Both the position numbers and the translations under genes were made by a program. Shown here piece after piece: positions 7,922-14,344 of a DNA stretch of 18,954 bases. The stretch's first letter is position 1. Each line of letters begins with the position of its first letter. The stretch comes from Treponema sp. (GTDB lineage: Bacteria > Spirochaetota > Spirochaetia > Treponematales > Breznakiellaceae): positions 1 through 18,954 of the forward strand of contig JAIRXN010000083.1 of NCBI GenBank assembly GCA_031268245.1, written 5' to 3'. A model generated the notes under the pieces. That model did no database searches, was not told where the DNA came from, and saw nothing but the letters and a program-made list of their open reading frames with translations.

Positions 7922-9739
7922 CTAATAGAAAATTCTGATATGCTCCACCGCCGTGCGGTGCTTCATTTTGAGTACAAGAACCTGATCCTGGGCCTGATAG
8001 ACCCAGCCCGAAGAGTCGTAACGCTCAAACTGGGGGTCTGTACGGTAGTCAATATTGTACAACTGGATCTTCGTGAAGGGTTTTATTCCCCGGATCATCA
8101 TATAATGGGTTTCCCCTATGGGAAAGGTCACCGCAATATCCATGACCGTACCATCCATGCTTGCACTCAGCGACTGAGCGGCTGTCCAGGCCCAGATGCC
8201 GTTGACCCTTGCCCCGATACCGGCGGCCCTGGGGTAATAATCGCTGAATTCCGGGGAACGGGTTGCCAGAATCCGGTAGATCCGCGGGGCGGAGATCTTC
8301 GTATCCCCCGGAATAAGGCTCTCGTCACCGGAAAGGCTGAAGTCCGCCGGAATACCGCCCGTTTCATCGGTCAGAGAGAGGGCCGAAAGCACCATGCTGC
8401 GGCCCGCCCCGGCCCATTCTTCCTGGCCTCTGTCTTCCGCCCAGGCCGCCAGAGCCTTTCCCAGCCGGATATTGAATTCAGTGTCCACCTGTCCATCCCG
8501 GACAACCAGTATGAGGTCATTCTGAAGGCGGCGGATGTTTTCCGATATGACAAAACAGGCCTGATCGGCAAGTCTTTCAAACGGATTCTCCCCCGGGTTG
8601 TATTGGGCCCTGAGATCCAGGTCTCCTTCGAGGATTCCCGCGGTAGATTCGAGGCTTAAAACCGCCGGATCGATGGAACGAATAAGCTCCCGGCCGTCAT
8701 CCATGAAGTTGAGATAGGCTCTGGTTGCCAGAAATTCAAAAACATGGGGTTCTTTAAGAATATCCAGGGATTTTTCATTGATAAGCCGGGAAAGACGGCT
8801 GATCTTTTCCCGTTCAAGGTTGATGAAGGAGCGGAAAGCGAGATCCATACGGCCGAGGTACACCGAAGATTCATAGCTGTAGCGGCTTCCCGTGATGAAC
8901 GAGGCGGGGATCGCCGAAACCGCGGCCTTGTAACTCCCCCGGCGCAGCGCTTCGCCCGCATAGGCAACGGCCGAATCTTCATCCCCGCGGCTTGCAATGG
9001 TTCTGGTTAACAGGGAAAAGTTCTGATCCCGCCAGCGGGCGATTTCCGTATCGTAGAGACCGCGAGTTTCCGCCTGGGGAATGATAAAATCTTTGGGGCT
9101 GAAGCTCTGCTGTTCCGGTACAGGGCCGTAGGAGACATCACGGCTTCCCTCCGTCAGGATGAGGATACCGCTTTCTCCCGCCTGGACAGAACGGGCAAAG
9201 GCATAGATTAGCCCGTCGACGCTGATAGTGATCTCTCCATTTCCATTGTCTCTCACCCGTGAAGTCCGCAGGGGTCTGAAAGGCAGCTCCAGCGCTTCAA
9301 TTCCTTCCGCAAAGAATGGATGGATCTGCAATTCTACCCGGCCCGAAACATAGCGGGTGCTGAACAGAAGCTGTACACCGCCGGGCAGATTGAAAATAGC
9401 CGTTTCTCCGGAAATTTCCAGGCTTTCCGGAAAGACATTTGTCTTTGCCCCCTCTGAATCTACCAGGCAAAGCCCGCCGTTTTCGTCTCCGTCCAGCCGG
9501 AATTCGAGACCGCCGAAGAAAACGCCGGCTTCTCCTTCCAGCGGAAGACGCCCATGAATTCCTGCGCCGTTATTCTCCTGGTCAGTCTTATACTGGCCGC
9601 TTAACATCATGTTGCCTACCCGCTGGGTAAAGCTTCCCCGCTTTGCAAACTGGATTAGTACCAGAAAAACAAAAATTCCTGTATAGAGAAACAAGAGGGC
9701 GAAGATTCGGGGGAAAACCGGTTTTCTCATGGATGGCAC
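7922..9739 (-). CDS. Unrecognised membrane-anchored protein
   Basis: A 605-residue protein I do not recognise. A basic N-terminus (MRKPVFPR) precedes one hydrophobic segment (about residues 12-31, rich in Phe and Leu) with no lipobox or clear cleavage site. It is thus probably a signal anchor with a periplasmic domain of about 570 residues. Residues about 60-200 look beta-rich (short strands with Gly turns, such as EAGVFFGGLEFRLDGDENGG); about 235-460 look helical with EAL/RRGSYKAA-like segments; the C-terminus is again beta-like. The start is GTG at 9739 (AAGGAG at 9759-9754, 14 nt away) or ATG at 9730, which has poorer spacing. It stands alone, with a good promoter and its own terminator, head to head with the TPR lipoprotein gene. 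Confidence 0.85.
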   Translation of the reverse strand: MPSMRKPVFPRIFALLFLYTGIFVFLVLIQFAKRGSFTQRVGNMMLSGQYKTDQENNGAGIHGRLPLEGEAGVFFGGLEFRLDGDENGGLCLVDSEGAKTNVFPESLEISGETAIFNLPGGVQLLFSTRYVSGRVELQIHPFFAEGIEALELPFRPLRTSRVRDNGNGEITISVDGLIYAFARSVQAGESGILILTEGSRDVSYGPVPEQQSFSPKDFIIPQAETRGLYDTEIARWRDQNFSLLTRTIASRGDEDSAVAYAGEALRRGSYKAAVSAIPASFITGSRYSYESSVYLGRMDLAFRSFINLEREKISRLSRLINEKSLDILKEPHVFEFLATRAYLNFMDDGRELIRSIDPAVLSLESTAGILEGDLDLRAQYNPGENPFERLADQACFVISENIRRLQNDLILVVRDGQVDTEFNIRLGKALAAWAEDRGQEEWAGAGRSMVLSALSLTDETGGIPADFSLSGDESLIPGDTKISAPRIYRILATRSPEFSDYYPRAAGIGARVNGIWAWTAAQSLSASMDGTVMDIAVTFPIGETHYMMIRGIKPFTKIQLYNIDYRTDPQFERYDSSGWVYQAQDQVLVLKMKHRTAVEHIRIFY

Positions 9740-9757
9740 TGTGTCTTGTCTCGCTCC

Positions 9758-9786
9758 TTGCCGATAATGAAGTAATTAGATACTAT
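9758..9786 (+). promoter_or_regulatory. Candidate promoter for the TPR lipoprotein-TraB pair
   Basis: TTGCCG (9758-9763), 17-bp spacer, TACTAT (9781-9786). Transcription would start near 9793 and carry the palindromes at 9799-9877 in the leader. It faces and overlaps the opposing promoter at 9790-9819. Confidence 0.45.
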
Positions 9787-9789
9787 CCA

Positions 9790-9819
9790 TTTATACCAGA
9801 GGCTGTTCCCGAATGTCAA
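9790..9819 (-). promoter_or_regulatory. Promoter of the 605-residue protein gene
   Basis: On the minus strand a consensus TTGACA (9819-9814) and TATAAA (9795-9790) are separated by 18 bp. This gives a leader of about 45 nt before the GTG start at 9739. Its -10 is 3 bp from the -10 of the opposite-facing candidate promoter. Confidence 0.65.
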
Positions 9820-9877
9820 ATTGTGGAACGGGCGCAGGAATGAGGTTTCCCCAAAACTTCAGTTTTGGGACAGGCTC
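9799..9877. repeat. ACTTCAG-family palindromes in the TPR-gene leader
   Basis: The strongest hairpin has CCCAAAAC (9849-9856) and GTTTTGGG (9861-9868) around a TTCA loop, framed by GAGG (9842) and GCTC (ending 9877). Upstream, GAGGCTGTTCC (9799-9809) is a further half copy; its GTTCC can pair with GGAAC nearby, and it can pair imperfectly with GGGACAGGCTC (9867-9877). The 3' edge is 12 nt from the lipoprotein start codon, in a leader with no clear ribosome site. Confidence 0.75.
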
Positions 9878-9889
9878 GAATACTTTTGT

Positions 9890-11359
9890 ATGATTAGATC
9901 CCGTTTATATATTGTTTGTGTTGTTCTGTTTTCCTTCGGTTTTCTCTGGTCCTGTGCGGGAACTCCGTCCGTAACGCCCGGGAGTCCGCGGGAACATGCC
10001 GGATCTTCTCTTCCTGAGGAAAGGGAAGTCGAAATCCTTCCTCCCGCGGGCAAGCCCCCGGAGCGGCTTCCTCTCACCGATACCCAGTCGATTCTGGAGA
10101 GGATGAGAGAGCTTCTGGAACTGGGAGACTATCAGGGCGCCCTGGCCCTCTTCGATAGGATCGAGAATCCCGATGCCGGGAGCGCCGGCATCAGGCTTCT
10201 CAAGGCTTCGGTGCTTCTTTCCGCAGGGGACAGGCCGGGAAGCAGGGCTCTTACCGAAGAAATCATCTCCGCCGATCCTCAAAACACCGAAGCCCTCTAT
10301 ATGCTTTCCACACTCGAATTTGCCGAGGACAAGGGAAAGCAACAGCAGGCCCTTTTGGAGAAGATTCTTAAAATAGAGCCAAACAATACCGACGCCCTGG
10401 TAGATTTGGGGAATATTTTTGTACGCGCCCGGTCATGGAGAAACGCCGCCGGCTATTTTGACAAGGCACTGCAGATCCAGCCGGAAAACGGCAGAGCGCT
10501 GCTGGGCCGGGCCTCGGTCTACCGCTTTAACCATGACCGGAACAATGCGGAGCGGCTTTTCAACCGGGCCGTTGAACTGTACCCTGACTGGGCCGAAGCC
10601 CGGCATGAGCGGGCCCGGCTTCTAAGGGAATGGGACAATCCCCGTGAGGCCCTTGAGGATCTCGACAAGGCAAAAAGCCTGGAGCCGGACAGCTACTTTA
10701 TCGCCGCGGACCGGGGAAACGCACTCAGGGATCTGGGCCGGAAGAGGGAAGCTCTGGAAGAGTATGAACGGGCGATCAACATAAACCCGGATATTTTTGT
10801 TGCCTATGTGTACAGTTCCGGCATCAAGTTTGATCTGGGGGACTTTGACGGGGCGGACAGGGATTTTTCCCGGCTCGCGGCCCTGAGGCCCGATTATTAC
10901 TTTGCCTATGAAGGTCTCGGTATGGTAAAGATGCGCAAGCAGCTCTGGGCCGAAGCGCGGGATGCATTCCGGGAATGTTACAAGTATGCCCCCAAGGAAT
11001 GGTACTATGCCCTCCTTGCCGCGATGAACTGGATGCGCTCAGGCAGACCAAGCGATCCCCGGCAGTTTCTTGCCCAGGCTCTCCGGGGCCTGCAGCGTGA
11101 ATCGCCCGAATGGTACCTGCTGCGGCTCTACCATGATCTTTCGGGCGACAATGATATTGTTGTACGGATCGATAGAGAACAGAATCTTGATACCAAGGCC
11201 CGGATGCTTTTCTATCTGGCCCACTATTACGATATCCGGGGCAACAAGAACCTTGCCGGAATTTATTTTTTACGGGTAAGGGAACTTGACCGCAAAGCCA
11301 TACCGGAATGGAAACTTAATGAATGGGCCATAGAGGAGCGGAATCTGGATGCAAGATAA
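9890..11359 (+). CDS. TPR-repeat lipoprotein
   Basis: A 489-residue protein from the ATG at 9890. An in-frame start at 9821 would add 23 residues in front of the signal peptide and run through the hairpin repeat, so it is rejected. MIRSRLYIVCVVLFSFGFLW followed by SC gives a lipoprotein signal with lipobox LWSC (Cys22). After a Pro/Glu-rich linker (about 25-65), about eight or nine tetratricopeptide repeats follow from about 70 to 400, such as GDYQGALALFDRI, RSWRNAAGYFDKALQIQPEN and GRKREALEEYERAININPD. Probably a periplasm-facing scaffold for protein complexes; no enzyme motif is seen. Its end overlaps the TraB-family gene by 11 bp, so the two are co-translated. No good Shine-Dalgarno is visible. 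Confidence 0.9.
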   Translation: MIRSRLYIVCVVLFSFGFLWSCAGTPSVTPGSPREHAGSSLPEEREVEILPPAGKPPERLPLTDTQSILERMRELLELGDYQGALALFDRIENPDAGSAGIRLLKASVLLSAGDRPGSRALTEEIISADPQNTEALYMLSTLEFAEDKGKQQQALLEKILKIEPNNTDALVDLGNIFVRARSWRNAAGYFDKALQIQPENGRALLGRASVYRFNHDRNNAERLFNRAVELYPDWAEARHERARLLREWDNPREALEDLDKAKSLEPDSYFIAADRGNALRDLGRKREALEEYERAININPDIFVAYVYSSGIKFDLGDFDGADRDFSRLAALRPDYYFAYEGLGMVKMRKQLWAEARDAFRECYKYAPKEWYYALLAAMNWMRSGRPSDPRQFLAQALRGLQRESPEWYLLRLYHDLSGDNDIVVRIDREQNLDTKARMLFYLAHYYDIRGNKNLAGIYFLRVRELDRKAIPEWKLNEWAIEERNLDAR

Positions 11360-12542
11360 CATTGTTACTGTCTCTCTGGGGGAACGCAGCGTTACCCTTA
11401 TCGGTACGGCCCATGTTTCCCGGGAGAGTATTGATGAAGTCAAGGCCCATATACGGGACGAAAAACCCGGCATGGTTTGTGTCGAACTTGACGGCGGCCG
11501 TTTCAAGTCAATGGATTCCAAAGACGACTGGGAAAGACTCAATGTGTCAAAGGCATTCCGTGAGGGGAAGGGCTTCCTCCTTATAGCGAACCTTGTGCTG
11601 GCAGGTTTTCAGCGCCGCATGGGAGTGGGCCTCGGAGTCAAACCCGGCGAAGAGATGCTGGCCGCCTGCGACGCCGCCAAAGAACTGGGCATACCGTACC
11701 GTTTCTGCGACCGGGAAGTACAGATCACCCTCCGCCGGGCCTGGTCCCGCTGCGGCCTCTGGAGCAAATGTAAACTCCTGGCCTCCCTCATCTCCAGCGC
11801 CTTTTCAACGGAAAAACTCAGTGAAACGGAGATTGAAAACCTCAAACAGGCCAGCGAACTTGACGGCATGATGGCGGAACTGGCCTCCTACCTCCCCGCG
11901 GTAAAAGAAACACTCATCGACGAACGGGATCGCTACCTGGCGGCAAGAATCTGGACTGCCGGACAGGAGAGGCCGGCCGGAGAAAAACTGCTCGCCGTAG
12001 TCGGCGCAGGCCACCTTCCCGGGCTCAGGGCCCACCTTGAAAAGATTGCAGCGGGGAACGAGGACGCCGGTGTCGAGGCCCTTGATGTCATTCCCCCGCC
12101 CTCGTTTTTATCAAAGGCGGCAGGCTGGATCATCCCCGCAGCAATTGCCGCCCTTATCATAGCCGGCTTTTTCCAGGCCGGGGCCGCCCAAAGCCTCTCC
12201 ATGCTCCTCCGCTGGGTACTCTGGAACGGTTCCCTCGCCGCGCTGGGAACACTCATCGCACTGGGGCATCCTCTTTCCATACTGGTTTCCTTTCTCGGCG
12301 CCCCTATAGCCACGATCAACCCCTTCATCGGCGTGGGCCTCTTTTCCGGCATCACCGAAGCCTGGGTACGCAAACCCCGTGTGCAGGACGTGGAAAATAT
12401 CGCCGAAGATTTTTCCAGCCTCAGAGGAATCTACCGCAACCGTGTTTCCCGCGCGCTGTTGGTATTCTTTCTGTCAAGCCTTGGAGGAGCCGTGGGGAAT
12501 TTTATTTCCATTCCCGCGTTGGCAGGTTCACTGTTTAAGTAG
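11349..12542 (+). CDS. TraB/PrgY/TIKI-superfamily membrane protein
   Basis: A 397-residue protein. Residues 1-235 form the TraB domain with LIGTAHVS (17-24, conserved GTAH motif with H22), CVELDGGRF (44-52, conserved Glu and Arg) and VVGAGHLPGL (217-226, conserved GxGH). These residues are proposed metal-site ligands in the TIKI-related superfamily. Residues about 258-397 hold three or four hydrophobic segments (258-275, 283-330, 366-395), so the catalytic-like domain is anchored at its C-terminus. In Enterococcus the relatives act in pheromone shutdown; the role in spirochaetes is not known. The ATG lies within the 3' end of the TPR gene with GAGGAG about 11 nt upstream. The stop TAG is inside the direct repeat that borders the element at 12542-12672. 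Confidence 0.9.
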   Translation: MQDNIVTVSLGERSVTLIGTAHVSRESIDEVKAHIRDEKPGMVCVELDGGRFKSMDSKDDWERLNVSKAFREGKGFLLIANLVLAGFQRRMGVGLGVKPGEEMLAACDAAKELGIPYRFCDREVQITLRRAWSRCGLWSKCKLLASLISSAFSTEKLSETEIENLKQASELDGMMAELASYLPAVKETLIDERDRYLAARIWTAGQERPAGEKLLAVVGAGHLPGLRAHLEKIAAGNEDAGVEALDVIPPPSFLSKAAGWIIPAAIAALIIAGFFQAGAAQSLSMLLRWVLWNGSLAALGTLIALGHPLSILVSFLGAPIATINPFIGVGLFSGITEAWVRKPRVQDVENIAEDFSSLRGIYRNRVSRALLVFFLSSLGGAVGNFISIPALAGSLFK

Positions 12543-12681
12543 AGTCTGTCCACAAAGTCGGTTACTTTGCGGACAGAAAACAGCATTTGCTCCCGTTTTG
12601 TACCAAAACGGTACGCAAAATGCCTGTTTTAAGGAAGTCTGTCTATAATGTGTCCACATTATAGACAGACTCTAAGTAGAG
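12536..12681. mobile_element. Compound palindromic (MITE-like) element with flanking direct repeat
   Basis: A unit of about 131 bp fills the gap between two convergent genes. Terminal inverted repeats are AGAGTCTGTC (12541-12550) and GACAGACTCT (12664-12673). The 9-mer TAAGTAGAG occurs directly at both borders (12536-12544 and 12673-12681), as expected of a target duplication. Inside are three hairpins: CTGTCC-a-CAAAGT with its complement (12546-12576); a long one with CCGTTTTG/CAAAACGG and outer GCATTTGC/GCAAAATGC (12581-12626); and a perfect 16-bp stem (12637-12652 with 12655-12670). The middle hairpin is followed by CTGTTTT on both strands and could terminate both genes. No coding capacity. 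Confidence 0.75.
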
Positions 12682-13553
12682 CCTTCAAACACAGCGCGTA
12701 TATACTCCGCCGATGAACGCGCCGCTTCATCCAGTCCGGCTTCTCCGGCTTCTCCGGCTCCGCCGGAAATGTCCCGCCAGACTTTGATGTCCTTGCCCAC
12801 CTGGCCGCCCATAAGGACAAAGGGTTCCATGACGACTTTTCCGGTATACCCGGTATCCCGCAGGGCCTTGCCTATGGCCTTCCAGTCCATACGGGTACCG
12901 GGCCGGGGCGGACGGCGGTTTGCTTCTCCGATGTGGAAATGTCCCAGATATGGGCCGGCGGTCCTTATCGCTTCGGTAAGGCTGTCTTCTTCAATATTCA
13001 TGTGGAAAGTATCAAGCATTACCCTTACGTTTTTGCAGCCCACAGCCTCTACATAGGAGCGCGCTTCCGCAGCCGTGTTGATAAGGTAGCCTTCAAAACG
13101 GTTCAGCGCCTCCATCCCCAGGGTGATACCGGAAGCCATCTCCGCAAGGCGGCGCATGGACTCGACGCTCCGTTTGAGATCCTCTTCCTTGTTGAAAGGT
13201 TTGGAAAAATCAACAGGCCAGTAGGAGTAAAGCCCGCCCCCTACGACAGTAATTTCAAGCTCATGGAGGACTTCAAAGGTCTTTTTCCAGAATTCAAAGC
13301 CCTGTTCCACGATTTTGGGATCAGCCGAGGAGAGGTTTTCCTCAAGTCTGGGCCCATACCCTGCAGTCAGGACGATTCCCGCATCCTTTGCAGCCGCCTT
13401 GAGTTTCCATCTCTCTTCTTTTTTCATACCGGGCAGGGAGGCGCAGGAGATTTCCAGTATGTCAAAACCCAGTTTTCCTACTTTTTGGGCATATTTGGGG
13501 TAATCTCCGCCCCATTGCCGTTCCCAATAAGCGTAGTATATACCGTATTGCAT
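12672..13553 (-). CDS. D-allulose (psicose)/D-tagatose 3-epimerase family sugar epimerase
   Basis: A 293-residue TIM barrel very close to ketose 3-epimerases such as Clostridium cellulolyticum D-psicose 3-epimerase: MQYGIYYAYWERQW at the start, LGFDILEI, LYSYWPVD, MLDTFHMNIEED and VVMEPFV. The metal and catalytic set is complete: E148, D181, H207 and E243. It should epimerise C3 of free ketoses such as fructose/allulose with Mn2+ or Co2+; the substrate is inferred. I start it at ATG 13553, where family homology begins. A further 16 in-frame codons upstream would reach into the tRNA and look unrelated. A 9-bp tandem repeat encodes GAGEAGEAG near the C-terminus (about 265-273). The stop codon lies in the direct repeat beside the palindromic element. 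Confidence 0.93.
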   Translation of the reverse strand: MQYGIYYAYWERQWGGDYPKYAQKVGKLGFDILEISCASLPGMKKEERWKLKAAAKDAGIVLTAGYGPRLEENLSSADPKIVEQGFEFWKKTFEVLHELEITVVGGGLYSYWPVDFSKPFNKEEDLKRSVESMRRLAEMASGITLGMEALNRFEGYLINTAAEARSYVEAVGCKNVRVMLDTFHMNIEEDSLTEAIRTAGPYLGHFHIGEANRRPPRPGTRMDWKAIGKALRDTGYTGKVVMEPFVLMGGQVGKDIKVWRDISGGAGEAGEAGLDEAARSSAEYIRAVFEGST

Positions 13554-13596
13554 AGCCTTATTGTAATGTATACTATTGGATTGTGAACAGTAGCGT

Positions 13597-13669
13597 GCCA
13601 AGGTAGCTCAGTCGGTAGAGCGGTACACTCGTAATGTACAGGTCTGGAGTTCGATTCTCCATCTTGGCT
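13597..13669 (+). tRNA. tRNA-Thr (anticodon CGT)
   Basis: Full cloverleaf of 73 nt: acceptor GCCAAGG with TCTTGGC (final pair G-T), D stem GCTC/GAGC, anticodon stem GTACA/TGTAC with loop CTCGTAA (anticodon at 13630-13632), T arm TGGAG TTCGATT CTCCA, discriminator T. It reads ACG codons. CCA is not encoded. A palindromic repeat begins within its last bases (13666-13686). Confidence 0.95.
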
Positions 13670-13690
13670 GAAGTTTTGGAACAGCCTCAG
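13666..13690. repeat. Half copy of the ACTTCAG palindrome abutting the tRNA
   Basis: GGCTG (13666-13670) and CAGCC (13682-13686) frame GAAGTTTTGGAA. The reverse strand reads CCAAAACTTCAG, as in the TPR-gene leader. The left arm borrows the last four tRNA bases, so the hairpin would compete with the tRNA acceptor stem in the precursor. Confidence 0.6.
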
Positions 13691-13727
13691 ATTATTCCGG
13701 AATCAGGCGAATTCTATAGGGATTCTA

Positions 13728-13756
13728 TTGATTTTCCGATATAATGTATATATAAT
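13728..13756 (+). promoter_or_regulatory. Promoter of the FecR-like gene
   Basis: TTGATT (13728-13733), 17-bp spacer, perfect TATAAT (13751-13756). A second TATAAT at 13740-13745 lies within the spacer. The transcript should start near 13763, just before the 18-bp palindrome. Confidence 0.7.
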
Positions 13757-13765
13757 TATAGTAGA

Positions 13766-13796
13766 GAAGTTTTTAAAAACTTCAGGCTGTTGAGCA
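13766..13796. repeat. Palindrome in the FecR-like gene leader
   Basis: GAAGTTTTTAAAAACTTC (13766-13783) is a perfect 18-bp palindrome followed by AGGCTGTTGAGCAAG, related to the other ACTTCAG copies. TATAGTAGAG immediately before it (13757-13766 region) is repeated before the hairpin at 17115. Confidence 0.7.
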
Positions 13797-13822
13797 AGTA
13801 TAATGCCCGCAAGGAGGTGTTT

Positions 13823-14233
13823 ATGAAAAGAATTCTTTTACTGGCACTGGTTTTGGGAGTCTTTCTCTCGGGACTGGCGTTTGCTGCCGACTGGACGGTA
13901 CAGAGTGTAACCGGAAAGGTTGAGCGTGAAGCTTCTCCCAATACCTGGGAGGCCGTTAGTTCCAACGGAACCCTGAGCGACTCAGCCGTCGTCAGGATCG
14001 GGCTTAATTCGACGCTGGTTCTCAAATCCGGAGATCAGGTTAAGACTATCCGCGGCGCCAAAACCGCCGACACCATTGAGAAGCTCATCGTGGCAGACAA
14101 TGCCAGCGGGGTCAAGCTCGGCGGCAAGATCAGCGCTTCCAGCACTGCGGTGAATGCCCGCAGTACCCAGAGCAGTTCTACCGCTTCCCAGCGGGCCAGC
14201 GAGGCTGTCGGAGACACAGAGTGGCTTGAATAG
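13823..14233 (+). CDS. Small secreted FecR-domain protein
   Basis: A 136-residue protein with a strong ribosome site AAGGAGG (13811-13817) placed 5 nt before ATG 13823; the in-frame start at 13790 precedes that site and is rejected. Residues 1-21 are a signal peptide (MKRILLLALVLGVFLSGLAFA, cleavage likely after AFA). Residues about 23-90 match the FecR fold (VTGKVEREA, TWEAVSSNGTLSDSAVVRIG, TLVLKSGDQVKTIRG). The tail (about 104-130) is low-complexity Ser/Thr/Ala. There is no transmembrane anchor, so it is probably free in the periplasm and not a sigma-regulating FecR. FecR and CHASE2 proteins are often neighbours, and it faces a CHASE2 cyclase gene here, suggesting a shared role (inference). 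Confidence 0.85.
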   Translation: MKRILLLALVLGVFLSGLAFAADWTVQSVTGKVEREASPNTWEAVSSNGTLSDSAVVRIGLNSTLVLKSGDQVKTIRGAKTADTIEKLIVADNASGVKLGGKISASSTAVNARSTQSSSTASQRASEAVGDTEWLE

Positions 14234-14259
14234 CCGGTAAAAACTCTCCCGGAAAAAGG

Positions 14260-14288
14260 CCCTCCCGGTATAGTGGGAGGGTTTTTTT
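14260..14288 (+). terminator. Bidirectional rho-independent terminator
   Basis: CCCTCCC (14260-14266), 8-nt loop, GGGAGGG (14275-14281), then seven T on the plus strand. On the minus strand the stem is followed by CCTTTTT. It serves the FecR-like gene and probably also the convergent cyclase gene. Confidence 0.9.
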
Positions 14289-14290
14289 AT

Positions 14291-14333
14291 GATTCGCAGG
14301 CCCGCCCTTCGAAAGAAGGACGGGTTCATACCC
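14291..14333. repeat. Hairpin module shared with the yoeB insertion
   Basis: CCCG-c-CCTTC, GAAA loop, GAAGG-a-CGGG (14301-14324) flanked by GATTCGCAGGCC (14291-14302) and GGGTTCATACCC (14322-14333). Both flanking 12-mers recur in the same order at 18386-18397 and 18399-18410, inside and at the edge of the element that splits yoeB. Confidence 0.75.
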
Positions 14334-14344
14334 TTTTAGGCCCT

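Noticed and set aside
7769..8659. 296-codon open frame on the plus strand
   Set aside because: It is antisense to the 605-residue protein and runs through a palindromic repeat and a terminator, with no coding signals.
13554..13601. Upstream in-frame start for the epimerase
   Set aside because: The extra 16 residues overlap the tRNA and do not resemble the family N-terminus, which begins at MQYGIYYAYW.
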